From the NCBI RefSeq assembly GCF_016827595.1, contig NZ_JAECMS010000006.1, positions 1 to 64,000 of the forward strand: a stretch of 64,000 nt of DNA, read 5' to 3'. The DNA is from Luteirhabdus pelagi (GTDB taxonomy: Bacteria > Bacteroidota > Bacteroidia > Flavobacteriales > Flavobacteriaceae). This document shows positions 56,174 to 64,000 of this stretch, piece by piece; position 1 is the stretch's first letter; every line of letters starts with the position of its first letter. The translations under genes and the position numbers were made by a program. The notes under the pieces were generated by a model. It saw only the letters and a list, made by a program, of their open reading frames with translations, had not been told where the DNA came from and did no database searches.

Positions 56174-56458
56174 ATGCCAACATCTATTATCACCACAGAC
56201 GATCTCAGGGAATTCAAAATGGAATTACTTGATGATATAAAGACCTTACTTCAAAAACAATCCTCAGGGCAAATCAAGAAATACCTAAAATCCTCTGAGG
56301 TCATGGACTTATTACAAATAAGTCCTGGTACTCTTCAAAACCTAAGAATAAACGGCACCTTACCATACACCAAGGTTGGTGGTATCATCTTCTACGATGC
56401 AGAGGAAATTCAAAAGGTCATGGAATCCCATCGTGTACACCACGGCTTAAATTCCTAG
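56174..56458 (+). CDS. excisionase-like helix-turn-helix protein
   Basis: Protein of 94 residues; a start at the Met of MELLDDIK (56219) is also possible. The MerR-like winged helix HTH_17 domain is clear: YLKSSEVMDLLQISPGTLQN, LRINGTLPYTKVGGIIFY, DAEEIQKVME. Such proteins act as excisionases or control factors in Bacteroidota mobile elements. It is followed 3 bases later by a replication-type gene. Confidence 0.88.
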   Translation: MPTSIITTDDLREFKMELLDDIKTLLQKQSSGQIKKYLKSSEVMDLLQISPGTLQNLRINGTLPYTKVGGIIFYDAEEIQKVMESHRVHHGLNS

Positions 56459-56461
56459 AAA

Positions 56462-57214
56462 ATGAATTACATAAAGCTACTGAATGCGGCTTTTGAAAGA
56501 TTCTATTATGACGATCGCCTAAATCCGACTCACATAAGTTTATATATGGGCTTATTTCAGGAATGGAACAGCAGTCGTTTTGCTGATGAATTCTATGTAA
56601 ACCGTCGGGATCTGATGCGAGCCGCCAAAATAGGATCCAAATCTACTTATCATAAGTGTATCGTAGAGTTGGATACTTGGGAATACCTATCCTATATTCC
56701 ATCACACAACCCATATAAGGGGAGTAAGATTAAGATGTCCATTATAAAGACAAGTGACGAACCGGTTTCGGAACAGTACAATCCCATTTTGGAACAACTT
56801 GCAGAACAGTACTATCCCAGAGGCGTACCGATAAAGGGACACTACCATCCCAATAATGGACAGGATGTATACCGACACCATCCCATAAAGGGACAAGCAT
56901 TGGTATCCAATACAAACTATTCCAAACAGGAAAACCTTATAAAACAACCAAAGGACTGTCAGGTTGTAATCGACTTTTTTGAAGAAAAAAATTTTGATAT
57001 GACTGAAGCTAAAAAATTTTATCAGCATTACACCGACCGGGAATGGCAAACTGGTGACGGGGAACCAATCCGTGATTGGCGAGCCGTGGCCATAAACTGG
57101 ATGGACCGTACTGAACTTTTTGAATTGGAAAATAAGCCAAAGAAAAAACAGCCATCCCAAATTCAGGACAACTTGCGAACCACTAAAACAAAGGATTATG
57201 GACAACCCCTCTAA
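56462..57214 (+). CDS. mobile-element replication/control protein
   Basis: Protein of 250 residues. The N-terminal 90 residues look like a winged helix (THISLYMGLFQEWNSSRFAD, MRAAKIGSKSTYHKCIVELD). A low-complexity linker rich in Tyr and Pro follows, then a DnaD-like/primosomal tail (VVIDFFEEKNFDMTEAKKFY, DWRAVAINWMDR). Genes of this type sit next to DnaC-like ATPases in Bacteroidota mobilisable elements. It overlaps the next gene by 17 bases. Confidence 0.75.
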   Translation: MNYIKLLNAAFERFYYDDRLNPTHISLYMGLFQEWNSSRFADEFYVNRRDLMRAAKIGSKSTYHKCIVELDTWEYLSYIPSHNPYKGSKIKMSIIKTSDEPVSEQYNPILEQLAEQYYPRGVPIKGHYHPNNGQDVYRHHPIKGQALVSNTNYSKQENLIKQPKDCQVVIDFFEEKNFDMTEAKKFYQHYTDREWQTGDGEPIRDWRAVAINWMDRTELFELENKPKKKQPSQIQDNLRTTKTKDYGQPL

Positions 57215-57860
57215 AATTGTTGAAGGAGGCGTAGAATATTCCATTGGAAGATTTGATGGAAAGGAAGTGGTCTATGATTTTGACAGAATCCTACTATACC
57301 TTAACGCTAAGGGCAAACTTATGTTCGGCAAAAGGTTTAAGATATATGAGGAGGATCGAGCAGTCCTGTTCAAGCTATGCAATTATTTTATTAAGGATAA
57401 AACAAACTGTAAAAAACATGATATAGATCCAGAGAAAGGCCTTTTATTATCCGGACCTGTTGGTTGTGGAAAGACAAGTCTTATGAAGTTATTAATCCAT
57501 ATAGTTCCACACCAAAGACCCTATTTAGTGATGCCCTGTCGCAACATTGCCTTTGCCTTTAATCATTTAGGATATAAAACAATTGAAGATTATGGCAACA
57601 GCACCCCTATATGCTTTGACGATTTGGGAGTAGAACCTATGGGCAGACACTATGGAAAGGACTGCAACGTGATGGGTGAAGTGCTGCTTTCACGCTACGA
57701 ACTTTTCTTAAAAACAAAAGGAAAGATAAAAACCCACGCCACTACGAATCTAAATGCCGAGGAACTGGAAGAACGCTATGGTAATCGTGTTCGCAGCAGG
57801 ATGCGGGAGCTCTTTAATTTGATTGCTTTTGATAAAGGGGCGGGTGATAAGAGGAAGTGA
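57198..57860 (+). CDS. DnaC/IstB-like ATPase
   Basis: AAA+ ATPase of 220 residues from ATG 57198; the frame is open further upstream but those codons overlap the previous gene deeply. Walker A is LLLSGPVGCGKTSLMKLL, Walker B ICFDDLGVEP, then HATTNLNAEELEERYGNRVR (sensor 1 and arginine region). It is probably a helicase-loader type protein for element replication. Its stop is one base from the stop of the convergent methyltransferase gene. Confidence 0.88.
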   Translation: MDNPSKIVEGGVEYSIGRFDGKEVVYDFDRILLYLNAKGKLMFGKRFKIYEEDRAVLFKLCNYFIKDKTNCKKHDIDPEKGLLLSGPVGCGKTSLMKLLIHIVPHQRPYLVMPCRNIAFAFNHLGYKTIEDYGNSTPICFDDLGVEPMGRHYGKDCNVMGEVLLSRYELFLKTKGKIKTHATTNLNAEELEERYGNRVRSRMRELFNLIAFDKGAGDKRK

Positions 57861-57861
57861 G

Positions 57862-59445
57862 TCAGCTTCGTAAACGTTTGTTCAGTAGTTTTTGTCGAAT
57901 GTTTCTTATGCGACTAATCGAATCATAATCAAGGCCAAGCGAGGTGTTTAAAATTTTGTTATCGTTTATGTTTAATACATCCTCAATCCTTTCTTTTTTC
58001 TCAAATTTTCTTACATATCGTATAAATTCATTCGTGTCAATATCGATGTAAGGAAGTGGCAAGCCCTTAAATTCACTTGGTGTTAATTCAAGTACACCCC
58101 CTCCATAATATCTACCGTTTGTCTCAGAAAACAATAACGTTAGCGAATTATAAAAAGAAAAGATGAAACTGTCCAGGTTATATCCCTCATTCATCTCAAT
58201 CTTGTAGGCGGAATCAGTCACAAAAGCCCGTGAAGTATTTTTCAAGATTTTCGGATATAAGTGACTTCTCTTAAAAAAAAGTCCTTTCGGTTTGGTTGCG
58301 ATATTTGGTATAACGTACCAGTTATTTCTTGACTTACATTTGTATCTCTCAGGTATTTCAAGCTCTTTGCCGATTTCAAGATATTGCTTTAAGCTATCTG
58401 AAATTTCATCATCATCATTCAATTGTAATAATCTAGTAGGACGATTGGATCTTTCCAAATCCTGAAAGTCCTTTTCACCGAATACTACGCTGCCGTTTAC
58501 AAAGAGACCCTTTTGAATAATCGGCTTAGTGTATTCTTCAAGATTAAATTTTGCCTCCGTTTCCTTATCAATAATGAAAAACTTGTTTGCCGCCGTAACG
58601 ATACCAGGCTTTGATTCAGAATAGTGGCTGACTTGTTTAAGATTACTCTTGATATTTTCAAGAAATGTCACTTCATCCGATGATAGAAAATGATGGGTCC
58701 ATTTGATTTTGGACTCAACTAAGATGTCGTTCCTTCTAAGGCCGAAGCTTTCATCCATTAGAACGGTCTGGTTTTCAATGTTAGCAAAGAACTCACCTTT
58801 GACTGTGTGTTTTTTGTATGCAAAAAGAACTATTGTGTCCTGACCTTTGCACTCAAACATTAAGTCATTGAATGTGAAAACTTCTATTCGGTCGAATGCT
58901 TTCTTTAGATATTCCCTTATTTCTTCGGCAAATTGGACTTGCAAGAGCTCCGATGGCAGCACGAAGGCTAGAACACCATTATTTTTTAATAATCCTATTG
59001 ATTTGATTAGAAATGTAACCCAAATATTTTTAGATGTTGCCTCCGATAATTTAGCTTGTTCGTGTATTTGTCTGGACATTTCAATTTGATCATCAGACAA
59101 AAAGTTTTTCTTAATATAGGGCGGATTTCCTACGACCGCAGAGTATCGGTTTTTTGTATCGAATTCAAGAAAATCAATCTCTGTAAAACTAGAATTTCTT
59201 TTCTTCCATCTGTTTGCCGCTTTGCTCAATTCCTTATCGTTAATATCAATCGCATCTAACTTAATCGACAGATATTTGCAACATTTTAATGAATCAACAA
59301 ATGCCCCGTCCCCCACACTAGGTTCAAATACGGAAATACGCTTTCTATCCTTAAAAAAGGACAAGACCCTCTTGGTGATAAAGTCTGCCAAGTACGAGGG
59401 TGTGTAGTAAGAGCCCGTATTTTTTTTACTGTAATCCAACTTCAC
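57862..59445 (-). CDS. N6-adenine DNA methyltransferase (Eco57I/TaqI type)
   Basis: Protein of 527 residues. The SAM-binding motif is VFEPSVGDGAFV (about 39-50) and the catalytic motif is GNPPYIKKNF (near 107-116). The C-terminal half has a target-recognition region ending RYYGGGVLELTPSEFKGLPL, typical of TaqI-like and Eco57I-like enzymes. Its start overlaps the HNH gene by 20 bases. With the HNH protein it resembles a restriction-modification pair, but the two upstream genes are a kinase and a receiver. The methylation site is unknown. Confidence 0.9.
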   Translation of the reverse strand: MKLDYSKKNTGSYYTPSYLADFITKRVLSFFKDRKRISVFEPSVGDGAFVDSLKCCKYLSIKLDAIDINDKELSKAANRWKKRNSSFTEIDFLEFDTKNRYSAVVGNPPYIKKNFLSDDQIEMSRQIHEQAKLSEATSKNIWVTFLIKSIGLLKNNGVLAFVLPSELLQVQFAEEIREYLKKAFDRIEVFTFNDLMFECKGQDTIVLFAYKKHTVKGEFFANIENQTVLMDESFGLRRNDILVESKIKWTHHFLSSDEVTFLENIKSNLKQVSHYSESKPGIVTAANKFFIIDKETEAKFNLEEYTKPIIQKGLFVNGSVVFGEKDFQDLERSNRPTRLLQLNDDDEISDSLKQYLEIGKELEIPERYKCKSRNNWYVIPNIATKPKGLFFKRSHLYPKILKNTSRAFVTDSAYKIEMNEGYNLDSFIFSFYNSLTLLFSETNGRYYGGGVLELTPSEFKGLPLPYIDIDTNEFIRYVRKFEKKERIEDVLNINDNKILNTSLGLDYDSISRIRNIRQKLLNKRLRS

Positions 59446-60019
59446 TTAATTGTTGTGCATATTTTCTAAATGCCCTGTAACATTCTAATAGTTTATCCTT
59501 TAAATCTTCACCTGAATTTGGGTTTCCATCCAAAACTTGTTCTATTTCGTCAATAAGATTATTCATTTCCTCCATCTTCCAAATTATCTCGTGCTGTGGC
59601 TTATAGAGTTTTAATTCATTATAAATCCATTCGCCTAATCTAGTATCTGGCAGTATTCTACCTGTATCGGTTCTTTTAAACTGATTCGCATATTCCTCAT
59701 CGCACGGGTCTATGAAACCCTCATCATTGACATTGTGGATTTTTTCGTCCATTGATGGCCATTTGGCTCTTTTAGCATTATTGCAAGATCGACAGGCATA
59801 TACTAGGTTAAAATAATCTGTATCCTTGATTGTCTTTAAATACTTTTGTGGCACGAAATGGTCAATCTCAAACCAAACGAACCTCCAAGTATCAATACTG
59901 TTACAATAGCCACACCGGTCGAAATAATCTTTTCTTAAATCATCCCTGTGTTTACGATAATTGGACACCTCTTTGGTGATATTTCGCCTTTTGGGATGCT
60001 CATTGCGAAACACACTCAT
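59426..60019 (-). CDS. HNH endonuclease
   Basis: Protein of 197 residues. HNH core: CGYC (Cys36, Cys39), FEIDHFVPQ (Asp53-His54), then CRSCNNAK (Cys76, Cys79, Asn80). A basic N-terminus (RKHRDDLRKDYF) may touch DNA, and a helical tail of about 90 residues may bind a partner. It overlaps the receiver gene by 4 bases and the methyltransferase gene by 20 bases, so it belongs to one translation-coupled unit. It is the likely DNA-cutting effector. Confidence 0.88.
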   Translation of the reverse strand: MSVFRNEHPKRRNITKEVSNYRKHRDDLRKDYFDRCGYCNSIDTWRFVWFEIDHFVPQKYLKTIKDTDYFNLVYACRSCNNAKRAKWPSMDEKIHNVNDEGFIDPCDEEYANQFKRTDTGRILPDTRLGEWIYNELKLYKPQHEIIWKMEEMNNLIDEIEQVLDGNPNSGEDLKDKLLECYRAFRKYAQQLSEVGLQ

Positions 60020-60663
60020 TCTTTACTTTGTTTTTTTAGTTCGTCCAATATTTCCCTGGTCTGAGCAACAAACGTATTCAGCTTTGTAATTGCCTCTTTT
60101 TCTACAAGATTTGCCGGCATTTCCTTTCCTTCAGGTTCTAATTCGTCCATCACAATGAAAAGCTTGGTCAATTCTTCTTCTTCGTTTGGTTCAAGTGAAT
60201 CTTCGTTTCTCTTTCTCACAAGCTCTTCTATTCTGGTTTGTGTATTCGCTATCATTTCGTAGTATCTGTCGATGTTGGATTTGATTTTAACTTTGAGAAT
60301 GGCCAATCGTTTTTCATTTTCGCCATCAAGAATATCTTTGCCATTGATAATATTGACATCTTCAGTATGATTTATGGCTTGCGGTTCGTGAGCGGTAAGC
60401 ATTAACGCAGGAAAATATGGTTTATAGTCTCTTATGGCATCAATTACCTGATTGCCATTAAACTCAACTTCTCCCGTTTCATCCAATAGATAGTCTGTAA
60501 TGACTCCATCCATCTCCTTTTCAAAAATCGTGCTTACAATGTCATCCAATGTGGTATTTACATCGGCCTTGATTTTGAGAATTTCAAAGTCGCTTTTGAA
60601 AGTATGGTAGAATTGATTTAGCCAACCATCATCTTCATCGATGTATGCAATTTTGTACTTCAT
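60016..60663 (-). CDS. response-regulator receiver protein without DNA-binding domain
   Basis: About 215 residues from the Met at 60663; an upstream start at 60693 would overlap the kinase gene by 29 bases. The receiver fold is seen: acidic pocket YIDEDD (9-12), phospho-acceptor Asp57 in VITDYLLDE, Thr90 in LMLTAHE. The C-terminal 110 residues are charged helices with no helix-turn-helix, so the output is likely protein-protein. It follows the kinase by one base and overlaps the HNH gene by 4 bases, suggesting the phosphorylation signal goes to the nuclease. Confidence 0.88.
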   Translation of the reverse strand: MKYKIAYIDEDDGWLNQFYHTFKSDFEILKIKADVNTTLDDIVSTIFEKEMDGVITDYLLDETGEVEFNGNQVIDAIRDYKPYFPALMLTAHEPQAINHTEDVNIINGKDILDGENEKRLAILKVKIKSNIDRYYEMIANTQTRIEELVRKRNEDSLEPNEEEELTKLFIVMDELEPEGKEMPANLVEKEAITKLNTFVAQTREILDELKKQSKE

Positions 60664-60664
60664 T

Positions 60665-63139
60665 TTATTTATCTTTTCTAACCTGAAATTCAATTTTCAA
60701 AGTCAACCCATCTTCGATGTTCATTATGCTTACCGATGAATTGTTATAACCGTCGATTATAGATTGTACAATATATAGCCCAAGGCCGGTGCCTATAACT
60801 TCGCCCTTCTTGTCTTTCTTTGAAGATTCCAATAACTTGAAAATATCTTCAGGACTGTTTTTATATTGTTGGTCTAGACCTTTCCCATTATCTGAAAAAA
60901 GTATCTCGATTTTACTATCCAAACGTTTCCAACTTATCTCAATTAACTTTTTGCCTTTCTTTGACCCCTTAAGCGCATTCAAGGAATTGGATAAAAGGTT
61001 ATTGAAGATTGAATCCATATCGACTTCAAAGGCCCTGATTACATTTTCATCATCCTTACTTCCATTTAGGGTGATAGATACGTTACGCTGTTCCAAAGCT
61101 TTTTTCCAGTTTGCTTTAAAGCTTTCAAAATATCTACCAAAATTAAGGTTGCTCCTTTCTCGTTTGTCACGGGTTAATGAGTTCAATGAGTATTCCAGCC
61201 AATGCTTCAATTTTGTATCCTCTTCCTGAATAAGCTTAATCATATAGAAAGGATTGTCGTCCTTATCGAGATGCTGTAAGTCTTTTTCATCAAGATGGGT
61301 AGCAAGTTCCTTTAATAAAAATGAGGTGCGAGGAATCAATCTGGACCTAAGACTTTTAACTTCGTGTGCGAAGGATGATATAATAAGGCCTACACTAGCA
61401 AAATTTCTTAATAGCCTGATTTCCTCATCTTTGTCATCAATTTCTTGGGAAAGGATTTTAATACCCTTGGCCAAAGACTTTTCTGTTTCAGTCGCACTAT
61501 CCTTTGACGGCTCCCCAGGTTCTCCGTCTTCATCTCCCGAAGTCTTGTCCGAATCCTCCGGTTCTTGGTCACTTTCCGACTCACCGTCCCTTTGGCTTTG
61601 TTCTTCCTCTTCCTGCTCCTTATTTATCCTATCCGCTTCTTCTTTAGCCTTACGCTTTGCCTCTTCCTCGTCATTTCGTTTTTTGAAAAGTTCGGAAAGA
61701 TGATACATAATCATATTTCTATCATTCTCAAAAAAACCGATAATCTCTATCAATAAATTTTTGAACAAATCGAATACGTCGTTCTCACGTATCCCTTCTC
61801 GTCCTGACTTATCCTGAAAACTTGCATTATGGATTCTAGAAATATTAATTGTTCCGGCAACCTGGTTGGGCCTAATACGATAGCCGCCCAATTTTTGTCC
61901 CGCTCCACCAGGGCTTTGAGCTTGTCGCTCACCTAGTTTCAACCAGTCTTCACCTTTTTCACCATAGGGCCTTATCCTAAAATCATCTCGAAAGATTTTT
62001 ACGCCTCCAAATTTTTTAAGCCAAGCCCTTCGGTTTGAGCTGTTGAAACTTTTATATGGATATTTTTTAGTGTCACCTTCTTGTTTATCGTCGGAAATTG
62101 TATTTTTCAGAAAATAAAAGGTAAACGTAAACTTTCCTATCTGCTCGATTAAATTAGAATCTACATCTGAGGAAAACACCTCATTCAAAGTCGTCTTAAT
62201 TTGAATGGTTTTGGCTTTTATATCTTCGAGTCGATATGGGAATTTTTGCATTTTCTCATATTCGAAGAGCTCGGTATATCTATTCGCTAGAACATCGACA
62301 TCTAATTCGTTTCGAGTAATATCTACAATGAGTGATTTATCTTCATCATCAAGGTATTTAGCACTAACCTTATAATCAAAGTCATCGTAATATGCTCCTT
62401 TTACTTGCCCGAATTCCTCGGCATCGGACATAGAAAAAAAATGTAGCTCAAAGTCATTTTGCTCTTTTGGTGGCAAGAGCATTTCTAAATTTCCAAATAA
62501 TCGTTGTAGCTGTTCAAACTCCCAATTATCATTTAGCTTCGAGATTTTAATAACCGTACCATTTTCAAAGGAATTGTGGGTTATGAGTTCGTCTATTCTA
62601 TTGTTATTATTAAATTTATTAGTAAGCAACCCTTTTAAATCCAGTTCAGGTTTATCTATAAGGTCTGCGTTTACTTTTGAAACAACTGCACCAGCTTCAT
62701 CGAAATCATTCCACTCAACTTTCCAGTAATGTCCCTTATTTGTTTCCTTAGAAATTGTATAAAGTTCTGTTGTTGTTCCCAATCTGTTCAGGGCAAAGCG
62801 TCCAATACCCTTTGCACCCGTTTTTACACGTCCTCCATCTGAGGTGTGGCTATAGAGTTTATCATCCGTCCCAATAGTCATCCATTGGTTAGTTATAATG
62901 CTTTGGGTCATTCCCACCCCATTATCTATAACATAAATATTGCTCTTGCCTCTATCTATTTTCTCATTTCCCTCTTCATCCTTTACATAAATCAAATCAT
63001 AAACAGCGATACAGATTTTCGCATCGGCATCATAAGTGTTCTTAATCAGTTCAATTATGGCACCCTCGGCATTGGAAAAATTTTCCAAGCCAATAAGTTT
63101 AGCTGTTCTAGCCGATACTTTAAAAGGAATTTTAGCCAT
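60665..63139 (-). CDS. histidine kinase with two GHKL ATPase domains
   Basis: Protein of 824 residues with an unusual layout. The N-terminal GHKL/Hsp90-like ATPase has an N-box AIIELIKNTYDADA (27-40), DNGVGM (72-77) and TGAKGIGRFA (107-116), as in MORC/Hsp90/MutL-type ATPases. Residues about 480-560 are an acidic low-complexity linker. A dimerisation/phosphoacceptor helix FAHEVKSLRSRL (His592) and a second, histidine-kinase-type ATPase domain follow (NLLSNSLNAL, DNGKGL, GTGLGLYIV). No membrane segments are seen, so it is cytoplasmic. It starts one base into the stop of an XRE gene and feeds a receiver, HNH and methyltransferase gene set. Confidence 0.88.
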   Translation of the reverse strand: MAKIPFKVSARTAKLIGLENFSNAEGAIIELIKNTYDADAKICIAVYDLIYVKDEEGNEKIDRGKSNIYVIDNGVGMTQSIITNQWMTIGTDDKLYSHTSDGGRVKTGAKGIGRFALNRLGTTTELYTISKETNKGHYWKVEWNDFDEAGAVVSKVNADLIDKPELDLKGLLTNKFNNNNRIDELITHNSFENGTVIKISKLNDNWEFEQLQRLFGNLEMLLPPKEQNDFELHFFSMSDAEEFGQVKGAYYDDFDYKVSAKYLDDEDKSLIVDITRNELDVDVLANRYTELFEYEKMQKFPYRLEDIKAKTIQIKTTLNEVFSSDVDSNLIEQIGKFTFTFYFLKNTISDDKQEGDTKKYPYKSFNSSNRRAWLKKFGGVKIFRDDFRIRPYGEKGEDWLKLGERQAQSPGGAGQKLGGYRIRPNQVAGTINISRIHNASFQDKSGREGIRENDVFDLFKNLLIEIIGFFENDRNMIMYHLSELFKKRNDEEEAKRKAKEEADRINKEQEEEEQSQRDGESESDQEPEDSDKTSGDEDGEPGEPSKDSATETEKSLAKGIKILSQEIDDKDEEIRLLRNFASVGLIISSFAHEVKSLRSRLIPRTSFLLKELATHLDEKDLQHLDKDDNPFYMIKLIQEEDTKLKHWLEYSLNSLTRDKRERSNLNFGRYFESFKANWKKALEQRNVSITLNGSKDDENVIRAFEVDMDSIFNNLLSNSLNALKGSKKGKKLIEISWKRLDSKIEILFSDNGKGLDQQYKNSPEDIFKLLESSKKDKKGEVIGTGLGLYIVQSIIDGYNNSSVSIMNIEDGLTLKIEFQVRKDK

Positions 63140-63360
63140 TATGCTATATTCTTCAATTTTACATTTTTAAAAATCTCATCAAAAACTTCTGATGGATCTG
63201 CATCTATTGCCAAAGCAATCAGATAGAGTTCCTCTGCGGTCAATCTAGCGTACTCCTTTAAACATAAATCGCTAAGCCTTGATGTTGATATATCCGTTCG
63301 TCTCGATATTTCGGCCTTATTGACTGATTTTTTGTTTAAAAACTTCCCAAGCTCTGTCAT
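63139..63360 (-). CDS. XRE-family regulator of the kinase cassette
   Basis: Protein of 73 residues: a helix-turn-helix (NKKSVNKAEISRRTDISTSR, LSDLCL, LTAEELYLIALAIDADPSEV) covering nearly the whole chain. Its stop overlaps the kinase ATG (TAATG). A TAGATTTG promoter element (63386-63393) and the inverted repeat TCCTA-TTTGT-TAGGA (63411-63425) lie upstream, so it probably represses its own operon. Confidence 0.85.
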   Translation of the reverse strand: MTELGKFLNKKSVNKAEISRRTDISTSRLSDLCLKEYARLTAEELYLIALAIDADPSEVFDEIFKNVKLKNIA

Positions 63361-63385
63361 TTTCTTGTTCTTGAAATCTCAAATA

Positions 63386-63425
63386 CAAATCTAATGAATT
63401 CGGATAACTGTCCTATTTGTTAGGA
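63386..63425 (-). promoter_or_regulatory. candidate promoter and operator of the kinase cassette
   Basis: On the - strand TAGATTTG (63386-63393) fits TAnnTTTG. The inverted repeat TCCTA (63411-63415) / TAGGA (63421-63425) sits where the -33 region would be, a position suited to repression by the first gene's product. Confidence 0.5.
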
Positions 63426-63507
63426 TTTTTTCTTATTACTATTTTCTAAAAATCTAAGAATCAGTTTAAATAATTCGATTATTATACTTTTCATATTGCT
63501 GAATACT

Positions 63508-64000
63508 TCAATCCCCAACCCTCTCATAACTATTTATATTTTTATTTAAACATTCCCAAATCACCAGTGCCAATGCTTTCAGGGAATCAGGCTTTAAAAA
63601 ATAACTGGTCTCATCACTATTACTCAAAAATCCCAATTCCAAAAGAACAGAAGGCATAAAGGCAGTCGTTTCCCGAAGCACTTGAAAATTGGCAAACTTT
63701 ACACCGCGACTCTCAAAACCGAGCTTCTCATTTAATTCAGATTGCAACCGAAATGCCAGCCAAGTAGCTTCTTCCGAAAGCTTGGAATTTGGATTGGCAA
63801 CAAAAACTTCAACACCACGTGCATTTGGATTAACTGAATGATTGCAATGCAAGGACAGAAACAAATCTGCTTTTATTACTTTGGCTAGTTTGGTTCTATC
63901 CGATAGCGAAATAAGCGTATCAGTATATTTAGTCAAATGAATATCCAATGGTGACCCTGACTTTTCATTAAGCTCAGAGATGGCTTTTGCTACATTCAGT
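63508..64000 (-). CDS. N-acetylmuramoyl-L-alanine amidase (5' end beyond the window)
   Basis: The frame is open to the window edge, so the start lies outside. Amidase_3 features seen: ADLFLSLHCNHSVNPNARGV with the zinc-ligand His, EVFVANPNSKLS, VLRETTAFMPSVLLELGFLS with the catalytic Glu, and NSDETSYFLKPDSLKALALV. It cleaves the bond between N-acetylmuramic acid and the stem peptide. Amidases of this kind occur in the transfer regions of Bacteroidota conjugative elements, which suits the surrounding element genes. A chromosomal cell-wall amidase is the alternative. Confidence 0.85.
   Translation of the reverse strand, partial: LNVAKAISELNEKSGSPLDIHLTKYTDTLISLSDRTKLAKVIKADLFLSLHCNHSVNPNARGVEVFVANPNSKLSEEATWLAFRLQSELNEKLGFESRGVKFANFQVLRETTAFMPSVLLELGFLSNSDETSYFLKPDSLKALALVIWECLNKNINSYERVGD

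Noticed and set aside
57120-57197. Upstream extension of the DnaC-like ATPase
   Set aside because: The extension starts at TTG deep inside the previous gene; the ATG at 57198 gives the usual length and a 17-base overlap.
60789-61703. Two + strand ORFs of 146 and 149 codons (60789-61229, 61254-61703)
   Set aside because: They are antisense to the dual-GHKL kinase, whose domains are clear; their Ser/Leu-rich composition comes from the kinase codons and its acidic linker.

Overview
The window looks like a chromosome segment from a marine-type member of the Flavobacteriaceae (Bacteroidota). It is AT-rich and carries a SusC/SusD pair, an RteC regulator, a DUF6520 peptide, a type IX secretion sorting domain and TAnnTTTG-type promoter motifs. 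I cannot name the species.

1-12.5 kb: an integron-type gene cassette array. About ten cassettes, all read on +, are separated by attC-like sites of 135-150 bp. The first ~10 bases of each cassette are complementary to the arm at the end of the same cassette, not to the arm of its neighbour, as expected for integron cassettes that circularise by G|TT crossover. The cargo looks like defence or accessory genes: a PD-(D/E)XK-like nuclease with a partner, a Septu-like ATPase/HNH pair, an FRG-domain protein, a DUF2071 protein and several unknowns. Two cassettes are decayed. An IS110 element sits in the last site. No integrase gene is in the window.

12.5-32 kb: a lone membrane protein gene, then an operon of about 18 kb on the - strand (716, 1069, 222, 2016 and 2072 residues). 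The large proteins have no signal peptides. The 1069-residue protein followed by the 222-residue protein looks like a polymorphic toxin (PD-(D/E)XK-like tail) with its immunity protein. A second, broken copy of the immunity gene start lies just downstream.

32-42 kb: a secreted leucine-rich-repeat protein, then a - strand operon of patatin-like lipase, membrane-anchored OmpA-like protein and KAP-type NTPase (a candidate defence system), two small XRE regulators and a strongly structured non-coding segment.

42-55 kb: a SusC/SusD pair with a secreted zinc metalloprotease. On the other strand are a DUF6520 cysteine peptide, a membrane-anchored protein, a MauE/DoxX protein and an AraC-type regulator. 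A divergent aminotransferase/acetyltransferase fusion gene is preceded by a spaced direct repeat that the regulator could bind.

55-64 kb: part of an integrative or conjugative element (RteC, excisionase-like HTH, replication-type protein, DnaC-like ATPase, a cell-wall amidase running off the end). Inserted in it is a tightly overlapping cassette of XRE regulator, dual-GHKL kinase, receiver protein, HNH nuclease and N6-adenine methyltransferase, which looks like a restriction-modification system gated by phosphosignalling.
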